Below, one piece after another: positions 25,547 to 32,929 of a stretch of 64,000 bases of DNA. Each line of letters starts with the position of its first letter. Position 1 is the stretch's first letter. Under the pieces are notes generated by a model, which saw only the letters and a list, made by a program, of their open reading frames with translations, was not told where the DNA came from and did not search any database. The stretch is taken from assembly GCF_022558445.1 (NCBI RefSeq), contig NZ_CP054699.1:2744001-2808000 (forward strand), given 5' to 3'. This DNA comes from Candidatus Contubernalis alkalaceticus. GTDB lineage: Bacteria; Bacillota; Dethiobacteria; SKNC01. Position numbers and translations under genes: made by a program.

Positions 25547-25550
25547 TAAG

Positions 25551-26468
25551 TTACTCCATTACAGCTTTTAAAGTTGCAGCAAATTTTTCTAAATTGCCTA
25601 TATAATCAGGTGATAGGGGAGCAACCTGTTCTGTCCTACCGCCCAACTCCTCCGCCAAAGCCTCTGACTGTTTACTGTCGATTTCTTTCTGATAAAAAAT
25701 CACTTTAATATTTTCTTCTTTCGCCATATCTATAACTTCCTGTAATCGCTGAGCCGTTGCCTCTTTACCATCTTCTTCTAAAGCTATCATGGTTAAGCCA
25801 TAATCATCGGCAAAATATCCAAAAGCCGGATGGTACACAATAAAAGCTTTGCTGGTCAGATTATCAGCCGATTCTTTAAGCTTTTGGTCCAATTCATCCA
25901 GCTGAGCTAAATACTCCCGGGCATTTTGTTGATAAATGTCTTGGTTCTCATGGTCTAAAGCCGCTAGTTCATTATAAATAGTCTCAACCATAACCTTAGC
26001 TCTTTTTGGCGAAAGCCAGATGTGAGGGTCCCTTTTCCCAGGAGCCAGTTCACGATCAGGGTGTATCTTGGCTGCTTCTTCAGCCAGGCTTACTATCTTT
26101 ATGTCTTCATTTAAATCTTTTAGGCCGGGCAGTATATTTGCCTGTTCCGTAGGAACACCGATGCTGAAATATATTTGAGATTTGCTGAGCCCTTCCATTT
26201 CCTTAGGAGCAGGCTCATAGTTTGCCGGACTGCTGCCAGGGGGGACCATAGTTACCACTTCCACCAGGTCACCGGCTACCGCTTTAACAAAAGCCTCCTG
26301 TGGAACGATAGATACAGCCACCGTTAATTTATCTTCAGAAACAGCTTCATCAGCGACTATCTCGTCTGCAAGAATATCTTCATCCCGAACCTGACTGCAC
26401 CCCCAAAGAGACCCGATAATAAACACCAGCAGTATGAAAGGTAAATATTTATTGATATTTTTTAACAA
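25551..26468 (-). CDS. znuA: Zinc-binding lipoprotein (ZnuA/AdcA-type)
   Basis: Lipobox SLWGC24, then a metal-binding cluster A-I protein: VAVSIVPQEAFVKAVAGD, the long helix, DPHIWLSPKRAKVM (His in PHIW), FIVYHPAFGYFADDYGL (His in YHPAFGY) and the fourth ligand region near VIFYQKEIDSKQ. The acidic/His loop of classic ZnuA is short here. The start is TTG at 26468 with GGAGATG upstream. A consensus promoter precedes it. Zinc is favoured over manganese but not proven. Confidence 0.88.
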   Translation of the reverse strand: MLKNINKYLPFILLVFIIGSLWGCSQVRDEDILADEIVADEAVSEDKLTVAVSIVPQEAFVKAVAGDLVEVVTMVPPGSSPANYEPAPKEMEGLSKSQIYFSIGVPTEQANILPGLKDLNEDIKIVSLAEEAAKIHPDRELAPGKRDPHIWLSPKRAKVMVETIYNELAALDHENQDIYQQNAREYLAQLDELDQKLKESADNLTSKAFIVYHPAFGYFADDYGLTMIALEEDGKEATAQRLQEVIDMAKEENIKVIFYQKEIDSKQSEALAEELGGRTEQVAPLSPDYIGNLEKFAATLKAVME

Positions 26469-26536
26469 ATTTGTTCATCTCCTTCAAATAATTTTAAAAA
26501 AACCTTAATGTTAGTGATTTGCATTCGCATGTTTTA

Positions 26537-26565
26537 ATTATACGCCCTGTTCCTTTTATTGTCAA
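26537..26565 (-). promoter_or_regulatory. Consensus promoter of the znu operon
   Basis: Minus strand TTGACA (26560-26565), 17-base spacer, TATAAT (26537-26542). The downstream ATGCGAATGCAAATCAC (26515-26532) is a candidate metal-regulator site, but it is only a partial palindrome. Confidence 0.75.
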
Positions 26566-26796
26566 TTATCTCTTGAACAGAATTTGATTACCTTATGATA
26601 ATTATCTCGAATTGATAAAACGTCACTATAAAAACAAGTACATACGATTTTACGGATACAAAATTATGTAGTTGGAAAAGTTTACTACTACCTAATTATA
26701 TTTACTTTATTAAATTTTATTATGCATGAATTTGTGAAATAAAATTTTGCACCAATAATACCTTTTAATTTCCGCTTTCATCATAAGAAAATTAAC

Positions 26797-26822
26797 AAAA
26801 AAAAAAAGGACCTTCCTGGTCC
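26797..26822 (-). terminator. Terminator downstream of the thioredoxin/CcdA unit
   Basis: Minus strand GGACC-AGGAA-GGTCC followed by eleven Ts. The loop and inner stem ACCTTCCTGGT recur in a second hairpin at 27060-27080. Confidence 0.7.
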
Positions 26823-27383
26823 TGTAATTATCTTTAGCAAATAAGGCTGAAAGAATTATTTGCTAAAGTAAAGAGGTGATAGATGGAACAAACTTTTTAT
26901 TTAATAATTTTTACTCATGGTAGTGTATCTACGGCTATTTCTCTTGTATAGGTAAAAACTATTGTCTTTGTTGGTAAAAAATAAGGAGGCGGGCAGGCCT
27001 GCTAAGCTGCCCGCAAAAAACTTTAATAAGGAGGAATGATCTTATTAAAGAGGTTAGGATTTTGACCTTCCTGGTCAAAATATTTTAAGGTGACGAACTA
27101 ATTATATTTTTATATTCGTCCTACCTTTTTCAAATGAAATTACAGTTACTTTTATCTTCATACCGGATCCCATGTGTTACCTATTTTAGTTTTGTAGCAC
27201 TATAAGGTTAAAAAAATATCTCGCTTTCTGTGTTACTATTATAAAATTTGTATTACCTTTATTTATTTATATTCTACACCTAAGTCATAACTCCTTTTTA
27301 ATTTTAAAAAAATTTTTAAATTTTTTTCATTCCCTAAATACTCAAATTAAATACTCAAATTCTAACCCGGAAAAATCCGCGGC
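26823..27383 (+). other. Non-coding stretch with clustered hairpins and two tiny frames
   Basis: A 13-bp inverted repeat (26832-26844 / 26856-26868) lies just before AGAGGTGATAG-ATG and a 22-codon frame at 26883-26951 (MEQTFYLIIFTHG...). Next come a GC-rich stem GCGGGCAG/CTGCCCGC (26989-27014) and a 10-bp repeat CTTTAATAAG/CTTATTAAAG (27021-27050) that encloses GAGGAATGAT, a ribosome site and ATG of a 9-codon frame, then TTTTGACC/GGTCAAAA (27061-27080). No gene follows on this strand. It could be a small regulatory RNA, a leader peptide unit that lost its gene, or the remnant of a DUF3343-like gene. From 27090 to 27383 I see only AT-rich sequence. Confidence 0.35.
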
Positions 27384-27986
27384 TTAATTGTTCCTGGCGC
27401 TTTCCACCAACTGCGCCAACCCTTCTTCATCAAAAAAAGCTCCAATTTTTACTGCTGCAATCACCCCTTCAGCATTCACCACATAAGTAGTTGGAAAAGC
27501 CCGAACCAGATAATCCCCAGCAACATTTGCCTTGGTGTCCAGCAGTACCGGGAAAGTAAGTTCTTTCTCTTCAATGAAACTTTTCACTCTGCCTTCTCCC
27601 TCCCGGACATTAACTGCCAATACAGCTATTTCTGGATCTGAAAGATGCAGGGCTTCCATCAACGGCATCTCATCTATACAATAAGGGCACGTGGTGGTCC
27701 AAAAATTCAATATTATGGTGCGGCCTCTATATTCCTGCAGCATTATCTCCTGCCCCTTCAAATCCTGTAACGAAAAGTCAGGAGCTAGAGCTCCTACGCT
27801 GGGTGCTGTTTCCAGGCTTTCCAAAACATCATCTTCCGGAGATTCTCTATCAGCGCTCTCTCCCTCCGGTGCTTCAGATTCGGCCTGCCCAAAGAAATAG
27901 TAAACAGAAAAAACCCCTAGGGAAAAAACGATTACAAAAAGAGCTGTTTTAAATAGTGCATTAGAAAAAAAATTCGTCTTTTTCAT
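27384..27986 (-). CDS. TlpA/ResA-type membrane thiol-disulfide protein
   Basis: A 200-residue protein with an N-terminal membrane anchor (residues 11-30), an acidic linker and a thioredoxin-fold domain from about 66: APDFSLQDLKGQEIMLQEYRGR, the active site TTTCPYC (about 112-118), and FPTTYVVNAEG with the cis-proline. It would reduce disulfides outside the cell, for example in c-type heme attachment or metal-binding proteins, using electrons from the CcdA protein encoded just upstream (51-base gap). ATG with GGGAGATG upstream. Confidence 0.88.
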   Translation of the reverse strand: MKKTNFFSNALFKTALFVIVFSLGVFSVYYFFGQAESEAPEGESADRESPEDDVLESLETAPSVGALAPDFSLQDLKGQEIMLQEYRGRTIILNFWTTTCPYCIDEMPLMEALHLSDPEIAVLAVNVREGEGRVKSFIEEKELTFPVLLDTKANVAGDYLVRAFPTTYVVNAEGVIAAVKIGAFFDEEGLAQLVESARNN

Positions 27987-28037
27987 TTTGGTTGCATCTC
28001 CCTAAAGATCTTAATACTCTGCTTACAACAATTTTTA

Positions 28038-28715
28038 TTATAATCCACTGACTAAAAGCCCCCCTATAATAATCAGAAGCAGCCCTGCTGCCCGATTAAA
28101 GTAAGGAAGATAACGGTTCAGCCTCATTAACTTTCCTGTAATTCCTTCTAAAAATAAAGCAATAATAATAAAAGGTACCGCAAACCCCATGGAATAAACG
28201 AAAAGATACCCCGCGGCAGTAAAAGGGCTGGGTGCTGCCAGAGAAAGAAGTAATATCCCTGCCAGAACAGGTCCAACACAGGGACTCCATCCTATGGAAA
28301 AAATAGCCCCCAGGGCAAAAGCACCCATCAATCCAGATGTCCTGCCGACACTTCCGGAAATCTTCCAGCTTCTTTCCAGGAAAGAGACTTTCATCAGACC
28401 CAGCTGCTTTAATCCCAGAAAAATTACCAGCAAACCTCCTGTTCTATATAAAATTTGTCGGTATTCCAGGAACACTTTTCCTAGAAAACCAATAGAAGCA
28501 CCCATAATTACAAAAACCAGAGTAAAACCCAATATAAAAGAAACTGAAACCAGTAAGGCCCGGCCTTGAGAGAAAAATTTTCCAGACGGGTTTTCCGCCT
28601 GAAAAGCCCAGGCTCCCATAGAAGTCAAGTAAACGGGAATCAAAGGTAGGATACAGGGTGAAAAAAAGGATAAGATTCCTGCCGTAAAAGCGATTAAAAT
28701 ATTTAAATCCTGCAA
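28038..28715 (-). CDS. ccdA: Cytochrome c biogenesis protein CcdA
   Basis: A 225-residue polytopic protein with six helices and the two CcdA cysteines in FFSPCILPLIPVYL (about residue 21) and GWSPCVGPVLAGILL (about 148). It carries reducing equivalents from cytoplasmic thioredoxin across the membrane to the TlpA-like partner downstream. The start is TTG with AGGAGG 7 bases upstream. Confidence 0.9.
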   Translation of the reverse strand: MQDLNILIAFTAGILSFFSPCILPLIPVYLTSMGAWAFQAENPSGKFFSQGRALLVSVSFILGFTLVFVIMGASIGFLGKVFLEYRQILYRTGGLLVIFLGLKQLGLMKVSFLERSWKISGSVGRTSGLMGAFALGAIFSIGWSPCVGPVLAGILLLSLAAPSPFTAAGYLFVYSMGFAVPFIIIALFLEGITGKLMRLNRYLPYFNRAAGLLLIIIGGLLVSGL

Positions 28716-28876
28716 AAAGAACGCCTCCTGTTAACAATTATGGAAAAGAGTAATGTAAGATTATTAGTTATTACTGAGGCCAAAAGATTTAATCATAAAC
28801 ATCATCATACTTATTATAACACCTAAATTTTTTGCAGTAATGAATAATTGAAAAAGAGGAAAAAAGGGGAAAAAAG

Positions 28877-28928
28877 GGGGTCAGGCTAAAAAGGGTAAAA
28901 AGGGGGTCAGGCTTGAATAATTCCCTTA
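28877..28928 (-). repeat. REP elements left of the RAYT gene
   Basis: GGGGTCAGGCT occurs at 28877-28887 and again, extended by TGAATAATTCCCTTA, at 28903-28928. The extended copy is the inverse of the two repeats on the other side of the transposase gene. Confidence 0.8.
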
Positions 28929-28934
28929 TTTATT

Positions 28935-29822
28935 TTATTTGTTCCCACCTTCCCATCTTCGAATCACATCTTCCACATAAGTTGTACGCTTACACACACC
29001 CGACTTAATTTTTGATATCATCGATAGTGGTAAATTAAGCTTTTTTGCCAACAGTGTATTTGATATGTTACAGTAACTCTCACTTAATAGTACTATAGCT
29101 TTTCGAATATCAGATATCCTTTGAATTCTTGTCTTTCTAATGATTTCGCTAATATTGACATTTTCGTTGATACATACTTTTTCCATTATTTCATCAATGC
29201 TTAACTTCTTTTCTCCCTCTTTCTTTCTTATTCTATCGTTAAGCTGTATCTTAGGTTGGAATTCCTCTAAATTTTTCTCTTCTGATTCTTGACCCATAAA
29301 GTAAGAATACTGCTTTATAGCTTCTTTTTTGTTCTCTGAAAACATACTTAGCATATTGTACGTATCGACTAAATTACCTTTTTCTTTCCCAATATAATGA
29401 ATATGACTGCTCCATTTATATTCTATCCCATCATCCAAATTTGCCCTTACGGGATTATAGTGAATATACCTTATCAGCTGCAGCAAATAGCTGTCTTTGT
29501 CACAAAGCAATGCTTTATACCTTTGCTCAAATACATGTCCTGTCCTGCTGTATTTACGGTTAAACCACTGGGTATACACCTGCTGAACTCGCTGCATAAT
29601 CTGAGACAACATAACATCCTTTACTTCTATTAAAAGGTGTGCATGATTGTCCATAATACAGAATGCATACAGCATAAAACCCAGTTTTTCTTTGTACAGG
29701 GCCAGCAGAAACAAATACTTACTCTTATGTACATCATCAAGAAATACTTTTTCTTTATTATTACCTCTAACCATTACATGGTATAAGGCTCCCGGATAAT
29801 GAATACGTGGTTTTCTCGCCAT
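28935..29822 (-). CDS. REP-associated tyrosine transposase (RAYT)
   Basis: Residues 1-190 form a Y1 transposase of the TnpA-REP group: PRIHYPGALYHVMVRGN at the start, HUH motif in MDNHAHLLIE (about 56-65) and the catalytic Tyr region IRYIHYNPVRA (about 115-125). The C-terminal 100 residues carry a helix-turn-helix-like segment (NTLLAKKLNLPLSMISKIKSG). The gene is intact and flanked by inverted REP repeats. Such proteins cut and join REP-type DNA and spread it within a genome. ATG with AAGGTGAT upstream. Confidence 0.92.
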   Translation of the reverse strand: MARKPRIHYPGALYHVMVRGNNKEKVFLDDVHKSKYLFLLALYKEKLGFMLYAFCIMDNHAHLLIEVKDVMLSQIMQRVQQVYTQWFNRKYSRTGHVFEQRYKALLCDKDSYLLQLIRYIHYNPVRANLDDGIEYKWSSHIHYIGKEKGNLVDTYNMLSMFSENKKEAIKQYSYFMGQESEEKNLEEFQPKIQLNDRIRKKEGEKKLSIDEIMEKVCINENVNISEIIRKTRIQRISDIRKAIVLLSESYCNISNTLLAKKLNLPLSMISKIKSGVCKRTTYVEDVIRRWEGGNK

Positions 29823-29855
29823 ATAATAATCACCTTGGATATTATACCCTTAATT

Positions 29856-29915
29856 AGGGAATTATTCAAGCCTGACCCCTTCTTTTTCCTTAGGGAATTA
29901 TTCAAGCCTGACCCC
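29856..29915 (+). repeat. REP elements right of the RAYT gene (two copies)
   Basis: AGGGAATTATTCAAGCCTGACCCC occurs at 29856-29879 and 29892-29915, both inverted relative to the left copy. The second copy supplies the last codons and stop of the AraC gene. A short related piece (AAGCCTGACCCC) lies at 31171-31182. Confidence 0.85.
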
Positions 29916-30920
29916 TTCTTTTTCCCTTTTCATGTATTCAGAGGGATTAATCCCATACTTTTTCCTGAATTTCTCTGCAAAATGGCTGGCATCGCTGTAG
30001 CCAACCATCAGAGCGGCTTCCGTAACCCTCATTTTTTTATCCTCCAACAAAAGCCGGGCCATTTCCAGCCTTTTATCGATAACATAGGCATGAACCGGCA
30101 GGCCAAAAAGCTCTTTAAAACCAGTCTTTAATTTGTATTCATTCAGGCATACCCTTTTTGCCAGCTTCCTGAGGGTAGGGGGGCTTACTACCTCTTTATC
30201 AAGGATCTTTTTGGCATTTTGGAGGCTTTTCACATCTTCCCTGGAAAGCTGAACTGAAACATTCTCTGTACCATTTTCCAGCATTATTTCATCCACATAA
30301 ACGGCAAAAAGCTCCAATACTTTTGCCTCAAGATAAATCCTTTTTACATTTTGGGAGTAACGGCAGTGAAAGATATCATGAAGAATCCGTTTCATGACGC
30401 CGGTGGTCTTGCTTTTATAAAAAAGACTGCTGCTGTTTAACCAGGTAACCTGGTTATTCTTTACATTGGCCCGGTTCAAAAGCCCTTCCTGAAACAGTGT
30501 GCTGCTTATTTTTATACTCAACCCATTAAAATACTGCCCGGAATCATACCTGCAGGTGCCGTTTACAAGCTTTCCGCTGACCAGGCAGCTTTCCCCGGTA
30601 TCTATCTCAAATTCCTTTTTTATCCCTCCTGCTGTCCACTGAAGCCCCTCTCCCAGGCAAAAGGCCAGCTCATAAATGGAATCGTTAACCCAACCGGTCA
30701 TGGTTCTGGTTTCCTTCAGGGTCATATCATGAATGAAAATATCCACTGCAGGCCCCACTACAATTCTCCGAAAGCTGCCTTTTCCAATGTTGGCAGGTAT
30801 TATCATTTCTCTTTCAAAAGTACTGCTTCTGCTGTAAATGTGGTTAAGCATAACACACAAAGGACAATACTCATTTCTTATATTTCTGATTTCAAAGGCT
30901 CCAGCGGGGTAACCAGGCAT
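29898..30920 (-). CDS. AraC-family regulator (PchR/YbtA type)
   Basis: A 340-residue regulator with an N-terminal ligand region and a C-terminal double helix-turn-helix: SPPTLRKLAKRVCLNEYKLKTGFKELFG and TEAALMVGYSDASHFAEKFRKKYGINPSEYMKR. The style is that of siderophore-sensing activators, and the ECF/ABC cluster beyond the toxin-antitoxin pair is a likely target. The last residues (EGVRLE) and the stop are encoded by an inserted REP repeat, so the native end was altered. A Fur-like box overlaps its promoter. ATG with AAAAGGAG upstream. Confidence 0.85.
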   Translation of the reverse strand: MPGYPAGAFEIRNIRNEYCPLCVMLNHIYSRSSTFEREMIIPANIGKGSFRRIVVGPAVDIFIHDMTLKETRTMTGWVNDSIYELAFCLGEGLQWTAGGIKKEFEIDTGESCLVSGKLVNGTCRYDSGQYFNGLSIKISSTLFQEGLLNRANVKNNQVTWLNSSSLFYKSKTTGVMKRILHDIFHCRYSQNVKRIYLEAKVLELFAVYVDEIMLENGTENVSVQLSREDVKSLQNAKKILDKEVVSPPTLRKLAKRVCLNEYKLKTGFKELFGLPVHAYVIDKRLEMARLLLEDKKMRVTEAALMVGYSDASHFAEKFRKKYGINPSEYMKREKEGVRLE

Positions 30921-30942
30921 AATATTTAATCTCCTTTTAGAT

Positions 30943-30986
30943 ATTGAGTCTCAATTTAATTATAGTTTGTTTTTTCCATCTGTCAA
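30943..30986 (-). promoter_or_regulatory. Promoter with Fur-like box for the AraC gene
   Basis: Minus strand TTGACA (30981-30986), 16-base spacer, TATAAT (30959-30964), then a perfect 6-1-6 palindrome ATTGAGTCTCAAT at 30943-30955. The core matches the box before the DUF2325 gene. Confidence 0.7.
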
Positions 30987-31025
30987 TAGGAAATATTAGT
31001 TCATGTGCTAAGTCTTTATATAATC

Positions 31026-31065
31026 GGAAAGGCGGTAGTGTGTTAGCACACACTACCGCCTTTCC
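31026..31065. repeat. Perfect 18-bp-arm hairpin
   Basis: GGAAAGGCGGTAGTGTGT and its exact complement are separated by TAGC. No T-run follows on either strand, so it is not an ordinary terminator. It lies upstream of the AraC promoter in a mobile-element-rich stretch. Confidence 0.8.
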
Positions 31066-31203
31066 ATGGAGAGCAGCAGCCCAGAAAATATTCTGTTTGC
31101 CTGAAAAAATTTTTTCATTTCAATATTTTTCTTCCTGAGCTTTTTAAAAATTTAGTCGAAGTAGTGCTAAAAGCCTGACCCCAGTTCCTAAGTATGTTAA
31201 CGT

Positions 31204-31237
31204 TTGACATTATAACGTTATAACGTTATAATGTCAA
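31204..31237 (+). promoter_or_regulatory. Palindromic promoter-operator of the toxin-antitoxin pair
   Basis: A perfect 34-bp palindrome contains TTGACA (31204-31209), a 17-base spacer and TATAAT (31227-31232), with three overlapping TAACGTTA-type steps. By symmetry the other strand carries the same consensus. The ribbon-helix-helix antitoxin is the likely binder. Confidence 0.85.
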
Positions 31238-31253
31238 AGAGAGGTGACTTTTC

Positions 31254-31487
31254 ATGAGTAATGAGTTAAAGCGTTCCACAGTCTACTTTAAGCCTGAAAT
31301 TCATAAAGCTTTACGGTTAAAGGCAGCATCCACAAACCGCTCCATATCTGATCTGGTAAATGAAGCTATGCAGCAAGCTCTTCGGGAAGATCTGGAGGAT
31401 TTGGCCGCTTATGAAGAGCGTATTGCTGAGCCAACAATAAGCTATGAGGCACTATTGAAGAACTTAAAAACCCATGATAAAATTTGA
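31254..31487 (+). CDS. Ribbon-helix-helix antitoxin
   Basis: A 77-residue protein with an N-terminal RHH DNA-binding unit (LKRSTVYFKPEIHKALRLKAASTNRSISDLVNEAM) and a C-terminal toxin-wrapping tail (EDLAAYEERIAEPTISYEALLKNLK). It should neutralise the RelE/ParE-like toxin and repress the shared promoter. It overlaps the toxin gene by 14 bases. ATG with AGAGAGGTG upstream. Confidence 0.9.
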   Translation: MSNELKRSTVYFKPEIHKALRLKAASTNRSISDLVNEAMQQALREDLEDLAAYEERIAEPTISYEALLKNLKTHDKI

Positions 31488-31737
31488 TATTCGTTTTAAA
31501 GAATCAGTGGCTAAGGATCTTCGGCAGCTGCCTGTTAAAGACATAAAACGAATTCTTAGACGTATTGACACTTTAATAGATGAACCACGTCCAACTGGTT
31601 GTGAAAAACTTTCTGCACAAGAGCGGTACCGTGTGCGTCAAGGAGATTATCGTATTATTTATGAGATTAATGATGAGGAGCATATAATTATTGTTATTAA
31701 GGTTGGTCATAGGCGAGAAGTCTATAAACAAACTTGA
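31474..31737 (+). CDS. RelE/ParE-superfamily toxin
   Basis: An 87-residue protein with the RelE fold pattern: FKESVAKDLRQLPVKDIKRILRRI, then KLSAQERYRVRQGDYRIIYEIND and VIKVGHRREVYK. The basic RVRQGDYR strand and the late HRREVYK match RelE-type mRNA-cleaving toxins; ParE-type gyrase action cannot be excluded. It is intact and directly coupled to its antitoxin. Confidence 0.9.
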   Translation: MIKFDIRFKESVAKDLRQLPVKDIKRILRRIDTLIDEPRPTGCEKLSAQERYRVRQGDYRIIYEINDEEHIIIVIKVGHRREVYKQT

Positions 31738-31763
31738 AGCAGGTTTTCCCTCGGAGGTTTGCT

Positions 31764-31804
31764 TAGGTATATTTGGGAGGGATAATCCCTTCCAAATATA
31801 CCTA
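31764..31804 (+). repeat. 41-bp near-perfect palindrome after the toxin gene
   Basis: Twenty-base arms (starting TAGGTATATTTGG) with a single mismatch around a central A. No T-run follows on either side, so it may be a processing hairpin, a cruciform or a mobile-element end more than a terminator. Confidence 0.7.
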
Positions 31805-31835
31805 ATAGGTGTCTGGACCCAATGTCCCAAAACAT

Positions 31836-32085
31836 CAGGTTGCGGTAAATGAAATAGCCTGGCATTTTAATAACTATTTCAGAGATAAAACCCATTGTTT
31901 AAATACGCTGGGAATAGAGGATATAATTAAATCGACTGTTTTGCAGGGTCTGGATCTAAAAATAACTGATATCATGCCATAGTATACGGGACAGCATCGC
32001 GCCTGGCTGCGCATTTATTCCAAAGGGAAGTTACAGGCACCGGTACACTTCAGACAAACAAGAGGGTCTACATTATAAGCAAACA
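31836..32085 (+). other. Coding-like remnant between the TA pair and the ECF genes
   Basis: A frame without start runs from 31836 (VAVNEIAWHFNNYF...) to a stop at 31980-31982, and the following bases read on in a second frame as YGTASRLAAHL. The composition is coding-like, but neither piece has a ribosome site. I do not recognise the parent gene. Its strand is opposite to the ECF genes. Confidence 0.3.
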
Positions 32086-32099
32086 AACTTAAGCGATTT

Positions 32100-32906
32100 C
32101 TATAAAAAACCTGCAAACCAGTTCTTGTCCAGATACCAGAGCACTGCCGTCAAAGTAATAAATAATAAAGCTGCGGTTACATCGACAAACAGGATCCGGA
32201 CATCTCTCAGGGTGGTCCGTTTATTATCCCCGTCAACCCCCCGGGTCAAGGCCGCCGCCGAGAGCTCGTCCGCCTCCTTAACACTTCTCATCAAGAGCGG
32301 CACCAGAATATGCTCCATGGTCTTTAAGGGATGAAAAAGAATCCCTTTCAGGGAAAGCTCAATATTCCGCATTTTCATGGTATCCCTAATATATCCCAGT
32401 TCCTCCTTCACCGTAGGTAAAAACCTCAGCATAACCGCCAGGGGAAGGATTACCGGCCGTGGCAGCCTCATCTGCTCCATGGCAGCGATAAATTCGTTTA
32501 CCTTAACCGTTGAGGCTATCCAGCTTCCCAGCATAATGATGGGTATAAATTTCATGACGCTGTAAATAAAAACACCCAGCAGTACTTTCAGCTGCTCACT
32601 CCCTGCCAGGACTATCATGGTGTCTACCAGGAAAAAGCAAGCATAAACCGCCATCAATTTTATGCCGGTCCTGCCCTTTCCCGAAAGCAGCAGAACAAAA
32701 TAAGCCGCCACAAGCGAAATTAACATAGTCAGTTTCTGCGCAGTTAAAAAAAGCATGGTGCTGAAAACTAAGGACATAAGAATTTTCATCCGGGGGTCCA
32801 TATCCTGCAGGCCCCTTTGCCTTCCCTCCAGAAAAATCACTGTTCTCCTGCCCTCTATTATTCCTACGGATACGTTTTGATGGATTGATGTTTCTATTTT
32901 TTTCAA
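32100..32906 (-). CDS. ecfT: ECF transporter T component (EcfT family)
   Basis: The 268-residue protein has five or so membrane helices and the T-component coupling motifs: MDPRMKILMSLVFS near the start, and the two Ala-Arg-Gly-type helices in MRNIELSLKG and ALTRGVDGD. It would link the ATPase dimer to a substrate-binding S protein. The start is TTG at 32906 with GGAGAGGTAC upstream. It follows the fused A component by 23 bases. A decayed second copy lies at 37627-37966. Confidence 0.87.
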   Translation of the reverse strand: MKKIETSIHQNVSVGIIEGRRTVIFLEGRQRGLQDMDPRMKILMSLVFSTMLFLTAQKLTMLISLVAAYFVLLLSGKGRTGIKLMAVYACFFLVDTMIVLAGSEQLKVLLGVFIYSVMKFIPIIMLGSWIASTVKVNEFIAAMEQMRLPRPVILPLAVMLRFLPTVKEELGYIRDTMKMRNIELSLKGILFHPLKTMEHILVPLLMRSVKEADELSAAALTRGVDGDNKRTTLRDVRILFVDVTAALLFITLTAVLWYLDKNWFAGFL

Positions 32907-32929
32907 ATTTCAGTACCTCTCCATATTTT

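Noticed and set aside
26883-26951. 22-codon frame as a real protein gene
   Set aside because: The ribosome site is good, but the peptide matches nothing surely and stops early. It is kept only as part of a possible leader or remnant.
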